A DNA stretch of 64,000 bases from Williamsia muralis NBRC 105860 (lineage in GTDB: Bacteria > Actinomycetota > Actinomycetes > Mycobacteriales > Mycobacteriaceae): the NCBI RefSeq assembly GCF_001598915.1, contig NZ_BDAP01000010.1, positions 23,632 through 87,631 of the forward strand, in the 5' to 3' direction. Position 1 is the first letter of the stretch. Each line of letters begins with the position of its first letter. This document shows positions 8,513 to 15,506 of the stretch, piece after piece. A program made the position numbers and the translations under genes. The notes beneath the pieces were generated by a model. That model saw only the letters and a program-made list of their open reading frames with translations, searched no databases and had not been told where the DNA came from.

Positions 8513-8858
8513 CGCAAATCCTTATCTGCGGGAGTGCGGATATACGGAGTTACGTAGATCCGTTTCTGCGGGAATCCGGGTTCGCGTAGAGCCGCGTCTA
8601 CGGGGCTACGCATATCCAAGTCTACGGGGATACGGGAATACGCACAACCGCAACTCCGCAACTCCGCAATCCCGCATGAACGGGTGTACGTAGTCTCGCA
8701 TCGCAATATCTGCGCATATGCGGAGATCCGTAGCCCCGCATCGCAGTATCTGCGCATATGCGGCGATCCGTAATACCGTGTCCCCGTATCTCCGTATCTC
8801 CGTACTGGCACGGTCACACAGAGTTACGTATTTGCGGGCCTACGTAGTTGCGGAGATG
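8513..8858. repeat. Array of about 43 degenerate 8-bp units, candidate parS centromere
   Basis: Read in 8-base steps from 8513, 33 of 37 consecutive units to 8808 begin with CG, and position 4 is a purine in 35 of 37. Examples are CGCAACTC, CGTATCTC, CGGAGATC and CGTAGATC. After a 2-nt slip at 8809-8810 the phase resumes for six more units to 8858. A 36-bp block (8697-8732) recurs at 8737-8772 with two mismatches. The array ends one base before the parA start and includes its ribosome binding site. Contiguous short direct repeats are the known binding pattern of omega-type RHH partition proteins (7-bp heptads), so this is probably the centromere and operator. An 8-bp period cannot be codon structure. 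Confidence 0.75.
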
Positions 8859-9166
8859 CAGACGGTTTGGGAGCCGCCATGCGGCTGGCCCACCTCACGG
8901 GCAGTGGCTCACGCATGAGCCACGCGTAAGCCGATTGCAACAGCTCATAACCCTGAGATAGCTCGATGTGGAACTAGGGGAGCGGGCCTCTCGCGCGGCC
9001 ATGCCCCGATCGGGAAGACACGCCACAGTTTGCCGGCGTCGCACGAGCCATTGGGCGCGTGGGGCGGATAGCCAATTTTGAGTGGCGGCGTCACGACAAG
9101 TCGGGGTGCGCGCCACCCGATCCACGCTCGTTCCCGGAGGCCGCGGGGAGAGGTTACGGTTACTTT
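8859..9166. other. Gene-free stretch with an 8-bp inverted repeat
   Basis: No convincing gene is seen between the repeat array and the DUF3068 start. GTGGCTCA and TGAGCCAC (8904-8923, loop CGCA) form a perfect hairpin that could be an operator or a transcription stop protecting the array. The remainder is ordinary GC-rich sequence and may hold the promoters of parA (leftward) and the DUF3068 operon (rightward), though no clear -35/-10 pair was found. Confidence 0.45.
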
Positions 9167-10348
9167 GTGATCAACATTCGGGGGAACCAGATCTCGTCGA
9201 GAGTCTTAGGACCATTGCTGCTCTTCCTAGGAACGCTACTGCTCACCACCGCCGTCGCAGTTCCGTTGGCGTTGGTACCGCGGCTCAAAGTCGTCCCCCT
9301 CGATCTGGACATCACTACTGTGGCTACCTCTAATCCTGCCGGGTTGACGTCCAATGACGAAGTGCCGGCGAGGGTCTTTGACCGATGCTCCGTCAATGAG
9401 CCGAAGCTACGGGTTTTCGATGCTCACCTCACGCAACAGCGCAGAACCGTCGCTATCGATCCCTCAGACCAAGACCAGGTCACATTGCAGTCAGCGCAGA
9501 CGGTGGTTATCGACCGGGTGCGTGACGACGCTGAGATCGTCGCCGTTGACCTTGGCGAGCAGGATGCGAAACGTCCTTGCGGCGACGGATTGCTCGCCTC
9601 GTCGGTCGACATAGTGTCGCTGGACAGACGGACCAGCGAACCGAATGGCCAGCTCCACCAGCTCCATACCGTTCCAGTTCCAACTGGGGTGGAAGCGAAA
9701 GACTCTCTAGACACCTCAATCGATGCACCTCGCGACGGGTTCCAGTATCACTTCGGTTTCGACATTGAGCACGGTGGGACGTACCCCTATTACGACGTCA
9801 ACTCCAGGTCGGACCAGCCTGCGCGATTCGTGGGGGAGACCACTATTAACGGGCTCCATGCGCTCGAGTTCGTGTCCGAGGTGCCGGAAGTAGATCAGAC
9901 GCAGCTTGCGACGCCCAGCGGCTTCCCAGCACTTGGGTCATCGATCGAGATGCCTGCGAAATGGTGGGGGATAAGGGGACCAGGAGTCGATCCCGAAGAG
10001 AAGGTGCTGATGCACCGATACGGCACCGCCACCAGGCGCGTGTGGATCGAGCCCAAGACGGGGACGGTGCTCTATGGAAGCGAAGACCAGCACCAGTACT
10101 TCAAGTCGCCGGGCTGGGAGGATCCATCGCTCGCACAGCCGATTCGGGATTTCCGCGTCGATGCGCTGAACACCACTATGTCGTGGACCGACAGCACTGT
10201 GGAGCAGCAGACGAGCAGGGCCGGCGAGTACATCGATCAACTTCGAATAGGCAACGTCATCGTTCCCTGGACGGCGGGAATTGTTGGTGCGGTCCTAGCA
10301 GGGGCCGGGGTCTTTTTGACCTTCCGCGCCGCACGTAGGCCCTCCTAG
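9167..10348 (+). CDS. DUF3068 (PorA-family) membrane-anchored protein
   Basis: The product is 393 aa if the GTG before INIRGNQ is used; 36 upstream open codons are less plausible and the spacing to GGGAGAGG is long. An N-terminal transmembrane segment (about residues 10-35) and a C-terminal one (about 360-385) bracket a large, beta-rich external domain. This is the layout of DUF3068 proteins found in mycolic-acid actinobacteria. Their biochemical role is not established, although the family shares a Pfam clan name with corynebacterial PorA. It is followed by two dehydratase-like genes on the same strand, so a link to envelope lipid is a reasonable guess. Confidence 0.65.
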   Translation: MINIRGNQISSRVLGPLLLFLGTLLLTTAVAVPLALVPRLKVVPLDLDITTVATSNPAGLTSNDEVPARVFDRCSVNEPKLRVFDAHLTQQRRTVAIDPSDQDQVTLQSAQTVVIDRVRDDAEIVAVDLGEQDAKRPCGDGLLASSVDIVSLDRRTSEPNGQLHQLHTVPVPTGVEAKDSLDTSIDAPRDGFQYHFGFDIEHGGTYPYYDVNSRSDQPARFVGETTINGLHALEFVSEVPEVDQTQLATPSGFPALGSSIEMPAKWWGIRGPGVDPEEKVLMHRYGTATRRVWIEPKTGTVLYGSEDQHQYFKSPGWEDPSLAQPIRDFRVDALNTTMSWTDSTVEQQTSRAGEYIDQLRIGNVIVPWTAGIVGAVLAGAGVFLTFRAARRPS

Positions 10349-10395
10349 TTGGCTGCTGTACTGCCGCTCGCTCATGGGATCGGTACTGTACTGGC

Positions 10396-10791
10396 GTGAT
10401 TGAAGAGGGAATGAGCTTCAGCCCGGCCGAGGCGTATGAGGTGACCGATGCAGAGGTCCGCGCCTTCAGTGAGGTCCTAGGGCAGCCTGTCGGAGAGTTT
10501 GCGCCTCCCACTTTTGTGAACGCGGTGCTGGAGCCGGCAGTGCGTTTGCTGATCAACAGCGGCGTTTTCGACTCGGTGCCGGCGGCCGTACACAGTTCCG
10601 AGTCCGTCACCTACAGCCGACTCCTGAAAGTCGGCGACCTGGTGCGAACCCGACTCGACGTAACTGGTGTCCGCCAACGTTCGTCGGTCACTCAGTTCGA
10701 CACTCTCGGAGTTCTGACCGCAGAAGATGGGACCGAGATCGCGCGGGTCAAGTCGACTCTGGCGTACGAAACATCGGAGGCGGCCGAATGA
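10396..10791 (+). CDS. HadA-like (FAS1-type) hot-dog dehydratase subunit
   Basis: The 131-aa protein starts at GTG and matches the N-terminal MaoC-like or FAS1 dehydratase fold: VTDAEVRAFSEVLGQP, then APPTFVNAV, and the SVTYSRLLKVGDLVRTRLDV strand block. Such subunits lack the catalytic Asp-His pair and form heterodimers with a catalytic partner. The next gene starts inside this stop (ATGA) and carries that pair, so together they resemble mycobacterial HadAB, the (3R)-hydroxyacyl-ACP dehydratase of mycolate synthesis. Substrate on this plasmid is unknown. Confidence 0.75.
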   Translation: MIEEGMSFSPAEAYEVTDAEVRAFSEVLGQPVGEFAPPTFVNAVLEPAVRLLINSGVFDSVPAAVHSSESVTYSRLLKVGDLVRTRLDVTGVRQRSSVTQFDTLGVLTAEDGTEIARVKSTLAYETSEAAE

Positions 10792-11198
10792 ACACGTTAG
10801 AGGTCGGCAACCAGCTCTTCGCCGCCACCGAGGTCATCGATCAACAACGCGTCCAGGCTTACGCCCGTGCTGCGAAAGACGACAACGCCATCCATGTCGA
10901 TCCGGAAGCAGCCAGACTCGTAGGCCTTGAGGCCCCGGTGGCGCACGGCATGTTGACCGTTGGTATCGCATTGGGCCACGTCATGACTTGGCTCGGGGAT
11001 GCATCCGACCGCTTCCTGCGGTACGAAACACGTTTCATCAAGCCGGTGTTCGTGCCGCCGGCCACCGCCGTCGAACTCGCCGTAAGGGGCGTCGTGGGCG
11101 CGGTCAGCGACAGCGAAGTTCGAATTGATGTCAAAGTCGAACTCGTAGCCAGTGGCACAACCGTCCTTCGCCCATTCCGGATCTTCATCAGAGCCTGA
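10788..11198 (+). CDS. HadB-like MaoC-family dehydratase, catalytic subunit
   Basis: The 136-aa protein carries the hydratase motif DDNAIHVDPEAA, in which the Asp and His (D-x(4)-H spacing) are the catalytic pair, followed by VAHGMLTVGIALGHV, the central hot-dog helix. It overlaps the HadA-like gene by four bases. Known HadB enzymes dehydrate beta-hydroxyacyl-ACP during long-chain fatty acid elongation. Finding the pair on a mobile element, with DUF3068 just upstream, suggests that the plasmid alters host envelope lipids. That is inference. The gene ends eight bases from the convergent replication gene. Confidence 0.78.
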   Translation: MNTLEVGNQLFAATEVIDQQRVQAYARAAKDDNAIHVDPEAARLVGLEAPVAHGMLTVGIALGHVMTWLGDASDRFLRYETRFIKPVFVPPATAVELAVRGVVGAVSDSEVRIDVKVELVASGTTVLRPFRIFIRA

Positions 11199-11206
11199 CC
11201 ACTCTG

Positions 11207-13165
11207 TCAGCCGGCGCGTGGCGGCGGCCGCCGTCGAGGTTCCCGCCGCGCTCTCACGGGCCGACGTCGAAGCGTGGTTTTGGTTTCCCAACCTTGGATG
11301 TCATCCCAGCTGGCATCTAGTGCCGCCAGTTCGAGCTGACGCGAGCCCTGGACACCCCTATCCCTCGTGCGGTCACGCAGACGACGTAGCCGGGTAGCGG
11401 CTTTCACCTGCTCAGGGCGACTCTCTGCATGCCAAGCTGAGCGCTCTGCGTTAATACGAATCCGGAGCGCCCGCAGCCGAGAGGTAGCACCGCAGGGCTG
11501 AGCCGCCTCGTCTGCCGTCGCCGGTCCGCGCACCCACCTCGTGCCGCGCCCTGCTCCTACCCGCTGAGCAAGTCCGTGCTGCTCCAGAGTGCGCAGAACT
11601 CGGCCGCAACCGAAACGGGCGGTACCGGCAGGGAGCCCGGATGCCTGGGCCAGTGAAGCTGTGTCCGTTGGGGTATCCGTGAGGGAGCAGTGGAGGAGCC
11701 AGGCGCTATGCCCGAGGACTCCCCAGGTGGGGGAGAGGGGTTGGCCGGTGGTGAGGGGGAGCGTGGGGCTGGGGGCTGTGACGTCATGTACGGGTTTTGA
11801 CCGGTTAAGACGGGGCGGAACTGCGAGAGAAAACAGGGTGGCCTCACGTGCTGGCCCTTGCGAATGAGCCCTGGCTTCTTGCAGCACCCCCCGGGCGATC
11901 AAGTCGGATCTGATTGCGGCTGCACGGTCGATATGGACGTTGAGCCACATCGCCAGGCACCGGACGCTTACGGGGCGGTTCTCGAGGCCGTGGCCGTCTG
12001 TGAACCGGTGTTTGAGGACAGCGAGCACGCCTACCGCGAGGTCCGGGGAGTCTGACCACGTCGCAATCTCTTCGCGCACCTGGGTAACGACGTCCTGCTC
12101 AGCAATGGTCAGCGCGGGGCGATGGGATCGCGCTCTGGCCACGAGAGATTGCCAGTGTTTTTGGCAGTCACTGGGACCTGGTTTATCGGCCGGGCGACGG
12201 ATGTCGCGATCGGCGAACTTCGTGAAGACGGGGCAGTTGGTGTACCACCATTTCGCTTGTGCCCAGGAACGGACGCCGTTACGCCACAGCACCCACGCCG
12301 CCTTTAGTGCCTGGTCAGAACGGTGTGGCGCGACTGGCGTCGACATCATCAATCGCCACTCTTGGTCTGAGAGCCGTTTCCGTCGACGCCATGCCCGCGG
12401 AGCTTCCTCGGCCAGCTCAAACGACTCGGTCAGCGTGGGGTCGACGACAATTCGTCCCGGTGCCGGAGCTGCGACGGGCATAGCTACTGGGCCCTGCGAG
12501 CCGACAGGTGGTGCGGTCGCGAGGGCGAGCGTTGCTCGGCGCACTGCCTCCACGGCTGTAATTGGCCGCCCCGCCACGTCGACTGGCCGGCAGAAGTGAC
12601 CACCCTTCAAGCTCACGGAACCAGGCAAACGCAGCACCCGGCGATCAGTCAGGACGTCCACCGCCTGGTGGGTCTCTAGCCTGGCCCAGCGACGGATGCT
12701 GTCCACGTGCGCGAGCAAGAAGGCGCGGGCGGCCGGACTTGGGCACACAAATGAGATGTGAAGCGAGTCCGGCGAGCCAGAGGCTGCGAGGTGCACTATT
12801 GCGGCGCCGACTTCCTCCCCGGCTTCCAAAATCGGGGAAAGAACCTGGTCAGCGCACTTATCGATGTCGATGGTTAGGAAGTCAGGGCGCAGGGGGGCAA
12901 CAACAGCCCAGATCGCTTTACCCGCTCCCGCGTGCTCGGCCTCAGCGATCAATGCCACTGGGTTGCCAATACGAACCGAGGCGGCCTCGTTAGCTGCGTC
13001 AGTCGGTTCCAGAGCGCGGCCGTGTGCGGTCGGGTCAACGATCAACCGGTAGAGCTCAGCCCAGCGTGTGGGCGGCGATTGCTCGGACAAACCTGTGTCC
13101 GACACGTGATGTGCAGGGATTGCAGACACCAAAGGGTGCGCTGTACCCTGAGACCTGTCGGTCAA
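11207..13165 (-). CDS. Primase-like (AEP superfamily) plasmid replication protein
   Basis: The 652-aa protein has motifs like those of archaeo-eukaryotic primases in its first 200 residues. FLTIDID (Asp100, Asp102) fits the metal-binding D-x-D, SGSPDSLHISF (His about 136) fits the SG...H motif, and QAVDVLTDRRVLRLPGS (Asp about 170) fits the third motif. The following 450 residues include a winged-helix-like part (about 385-430) and a basic tail. Similar primase proteins initiate replication of actinobacterial plasmids, so this is the best Rep candidate. The start is TTG, supported by GAAGGGA seven bases upstream. No iterons were seen inside the immediate leader. Family is by motif; replication function is inferred. 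Confidence 0.6.
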   Translation of the reverse strand: MTDRSQGTAHPLVSAIPAHHVSDTGLSEQSPPTRWAELYRLIVDPTAHGRALEPTDAANEAASVRIGNPVALIAEAEHAGAGKAIWAVVAPLRPDFLTIDIDKCADQVLSPILEAGEEVGAAIVHLAASGSPDSLHISFVCPSPAARAFLLAHVDSIRRWARLETHQAVDVLTDRRVLRLPGSVSLKGGHFCRPVDVAGRPITAVEAVRRATLALATAPPVGSQGPVAMPVAAPAPGRIVVDPTLTESFELAEEAPRAWRRRKRLSDQEWRLMMSTPVAPHRSDQALKAAWVLWRNGVRSWAQAKWWYTNCPVFTKFADRDIRRPADKPGPSDCQKHWQSLVARARSHRPALTIAEQDVVTQVREEIATWSDSPDLAVGVLAVLKHRFTDGHGLENRPVSVRCLAMWLNVHIDRAAAIRSDLIARGVLQEARAHSQGPAREATLFSLAVPPRLNRSKPVHDVTAPSPTLPLTTGQPLSPTWGVLGHSAWLLHCSLTDTPTDTASLAQASGLPAGTARFGCGRVLRTLEQHGLAQRVGAGRGTRWVRGPATADEAAQPCGATSRLRALRIRINAERSAWHAESRPEQVKAATRLRRLRDRTRDRGVQGSRQLELAALDASWDDIQGWETKTTLRRRPVRARREPRRRPPPRAG

Positions 13166-13236
13166 GACAGTCCCTTCGGGGAGATGGTGCGATAAGCGCC
13201 TCGGATCGAGCTGGTAACTCGGTCCTAAAACTTTAA

Positions 13237-13268
13237 GAAGATCCCTCGGTGCCAGCCGGGGGATTCTT
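13237..13268 (-). terminator. Hairpin between the small regulator and the Rep gene
   Basis: AGATCCCTCGG and CCGGGGGATTCT pair imperfectly around TGCCAG. On the minus strand the hairpin is followed by CTTAAAGTTTT, a modest T-tract. It would stop the transcript of the small regulator before the Rep gene. Pairing has one bulge and one G-T, so the call is moderate. Confidence 0.5.
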
Positions 13269-13303
13269 CGTTTCTAGGGCTCTCGCTTATGAAAGTTGAA
13301 GGC

Positions 13304-13594
13304 TTACGCCGTTTTCCGGAGCGGTAGCACCTCCTGGAGCATGTCGAGCTGGACCGGATCGAGCTGCAGCTGTTCGAGCAAGGCGGTGGCCTTCTCTGAG
13401 TCGTACTTCTGCAACGCCATCAGCTCAGCGAGTTCGGGATTATCGGCAAGGATGAGCCCCAGCACGTATTCCGTGAGGTTCGTTCCCTTCGCCTTGGCCT
13501 TTCGCCGCGCGACCTCCTTGATGAGTAGAGGAGATCTCATCCGGAGAGGAACGAGGTCCTGACCTGAGGGGTCTTTACGTGGGCGTCCGGCCAT
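13304..13594 (-). CDS. Small AT-hook/RHH-like DNA-binding protein, 96 aa
   Basis: The product starts MAGRPRKDPSGQ, an AT-hook-like GRPRK patch common in small plasmid regulators. A segment VPLRMRSPLLIKEVARRKAKAKGTN resembles a ribbon-helix-helix strand and helix A, with LTEYVLGLIL as helix B. The second half is a leucine-rich acidic helix region. I chose the internal ATG because the 15 codons before it lack this character. No ribosome binding site is seen, so the transcript may be leaderless. It precedes the Rep gene on the same strand and may control copy number. Confidence 0.55.
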   Translation of the reverse strand: MAGRPRKDPSGQDLVPLRMRSPLLIKEVARRKAKAKGTNLTEYVLGLILADNPELAELMALQKYDSEKATALLEQLQLDPVQLDMLQEVLPLRKTA

Positions 13595-13661
13595 GCGTCC
13601 ATTTTGTGGGTACGCAATGCGAATCGTGGGGAGCGACACGCCCAGCAGCCTATCAGCGCAG

Positions 13662-13691
13662 GTTTACGTAAACTATCCAGAGACTATCCAG
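13662..13691. promoter_or_regulatory. GTTTACGTAAAC palindrome plus tandem ACTATCCAG repeats
   Basis: A perfect 12-bp palindrome is directly followed, overlapping by two bases, by two copies of ACTATCCAG with an 11-bp period (13672-13680 and 13683-13691). The cluster lies about 70 bp upstream of the small DNA-binding protein and 100 bp upstream of the divergent ImmA gene. One-helical-turn spacing suggests protein binding, either an operator or origin iterons. Confidence 0.45.
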
Positions 13692-13790
13692 ATTGTTTGC
13701 AAGACTGGCGGGGTGGTCAGAAGTCGGCGTGTAAGCGGAATTCTCATCGGCTAGCGTTACGGGGCAACACAGCGATCAGAAGAGCAGGGG

Positions 13791-14342
13791 GTGCTCGTGG
13801 TACTGCGATCGATAGGGCGTCATGTTTCCAGCTTGGCCGGGGGCGGTCGTTTGGAGCCGAAGCTTGCTGCCATTTTGAAAGATGTCCCACTCAACCCGCC
13901 GTGGACTACTCAAGAGTTTTTGCGGTGGCTGGAAGACTACAAAAACGTGGAGATTCGGCTCCGGCCCTGGGGGAACCTTATTGACCACGCGGCCTCGGGG
14001 TGCGGCACGTTGGCGATCCGCAACGAAAACCGTGAGATGCACATCTTCTACGACGCGCAGCGCAGTCTGTTCCACCAGCGTCAGCAGATCTTCCACGAGT
14101 GCGGGCACGTGCTGTGTGATCACGTAGGCGAAGAGGGCTACCGCCTCGAACCCTCGGCCCTGACGTACGGGCTGGACCCGGCAAGCATCCAGTCGATTCT
14201 GCGCAGACGTGACGGATTCACTAACGCTAGTGAGCGAGACGCAGAACTTCTGGGAACCATGCTCGCTATGCAGAGCTGTGGCGAGGCGCTCGATGAGAGC
14301 GGCGGTAGGTTCCATCGTGCTGCTTCTGTCTTCCGAAACTAG
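13791..14342 (+). CDS. ImmA/IrrE-family metallo-endopeptidase
   Basis: The 183-aa protein contains the zinc-protease helix QIFHECGHVLCDH (HExxH at about residues 101-106), preceded by REMHIFYDAQRS, the strand block typical of the ImmA/IrrE family. A downstream acidic segment (ERDAELLGTML) supplies the third zinc ligand in relatives. Proteins of this family cleave XRE-type repressors. An XRE regulator is encoded 3.7 kb away facing this operon, so it is a plausible substrate. The start is GTG; a second GTG two codons later is an alternative. The stop directly abuts the next ATG. Confidence 0.8.
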   Translation: MLVVLRSIGRHVSSLAGGGRLEPKLAAILKDVPLNPPWTTQEFLRWLEDYKNVEIRLRPWGNLIDHAASGCGTLAIRNENREMHIFYDAQRSLFHQRQQIFHECGHVLCDHVGEEGYRLEPSALTYGLDPASIQSILRRRDGFTNASERDAELLGTMLAMQSCGEALDESGGRFHRAASVFRN

Positions 14343-15467
14343 ATGCACGCGAGCGAGTTCCTCGAGCAGCAAGCCACCACATCGCTGCCTTGGTATGTGA
14401 CCGCCCCGCTATTTGTGTGGGTGATCGGGATTCTCGGTTTGCGCTCCATCGTCCTGGTTGACAAACGATCCGTCGACAGGGCGATCGCGTGGTTTGCGTT
14501 CTGGTTAATTGTGGTGGCTCTACTGCGCGAGCCCTGGGTCCATAGTCCGCTGTTCAAGCTTGGCTTCGAGCTCAGCGATATCCGGGTGATGACCCACACT
14601 GCCGCAATCGCTGCGGCGGCAGCAATTTTCATGCTGGGGCTGTACTGGCGCGAGGTGCGCCGACCACCAAAGAGGCTGCTGCCGGCACTCGTAGCATTCA
14701 CGATCGGTTGTGGCCTAGCGCTCTTCCTCGTCAGTCTGCCAGCTCGGGACCATGGCGTGGCCGTGGAAGAGTTGGAGAACTGGCGAACCGGTCTCTACAT
14801 GACGATCTACAGCCTGCCAACGCCCGTCGCTGAGGTACTCATACTTGCCATCTCAGCGGGTTTGATTCGTGAACGATCAACGAGCGCACGAGTATTCTTG
14901 GGCACCGTGGTGTTCGTGGCCGCGGCCACCAGCACCTTCGACCATCTGTCGCGCCTGGCCGTCGGTTGGTTCCTATCGTTTGGCGTCCACAATGGCTTAA
15001 CGGATGCTCGTGCCGAGTCGAATGACCTGTTCTTCCTTCCCGTGATGGCCGGTCTCGCGGTACTTGCCATCCCTTCAATCGTGACCTCTATCCGAATCCA
15101 CCGTGGTCGCGACTCGGCCGCAGTCGCCGTCAAAGTGCTAGGTCCGATGTGGTCCACGCTCACCAATACGCTGCCCCAGTATCGGCTTCCACAAACTCAC
15201 GGCCTCGGAGCCGCGTCGGGACTCGAGCACAGGATGCGCGTTGAGATCGAAGACTGCATCGGGGTCCTCAACTACCACCTTCCACCTGGCACGCAATGGC
15301 CTAGCGATCCCCAGGGCCGCGCGCAGATGCTTATGAGAGCGTTGGCGGAATACGAGAAGGGCACGCCGCCGACCTCGATTCGTCCGCCCAGTTGGCTGAG
15401 TTCCTCAGATCAGGTGCTGGCTCTCGCGGCCGCGTGGAGCGACATCAACACTGCTACGACAACGTAG
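14343..15467 (+). CDS. MAB_1171c-family integral membrane protein
   Basis: The 374-aa product has about seven hydrophobic segments in its first 245 residues (starting near 18, 50, 80, 112, 150, 175 and 220), then a cytoplasmic tail of about 125 residues. The pattern fits MAB_1171c-type 'putative transporters', which in actinobacteria are repeatedly annotated next to ImmA/IrrE proteases and XRE regulators. The ATG follows the protease stop without a gap, so the two are translated together. The function of the family is not known. Transport is only a database label, and sensing is an equally good guess. Confidence 0.65.
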   Translation: MHASEFLEQQATTSLPWYVTAPLFVWVIGILGLRSIVLVDKRSVDRAIAWFAFWLIVVALLREPWVHSPLFKLGFELSDIRVMTHTAAIAAAAAIFMLGLYWREVRRPPKRLLPALVAFTIGCGLALFLVSLPARDHGVAVEELENWRTGLYMTIYSLPTPVAEVLILAISAGLIRERSTSARVFLGTVVFVAAATSTFDHLSRLAVGWFLSFGVHNGLTDARAESNDLFFLPVMAGLAVLAIPSIVTSIRIHRGRDSAAVAVKVLGPMWSTLTNTLPQYRLPQTHGLGAASGLEHRMRVEIEDCIGVLNYHLPPGTQWPSDPQGRAQMLMRALAEYEKGTPPTSIRPPSWLSSSDQVLALAAAWSDINTATTT

Positions 15468-15506
15468 CTAGCCCAAAACACAATGAAATTGGAGATGTGA
15501 GTTCAA

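Noticed and set aside
8512..8817. N-terminal extension of ParA by 102 residues
   Set aside because: The extension is a translation of the 8-bp repeat array (Tyr/Arg/Ser-rich, repetitive), and a good ribosome binding site precedes the internal ATG.
8513..8858. CRISPR array
   Set aside because: Repeats are 8 bp and contiguous, with no spacers of CRISPR size and no cas genes nearby.
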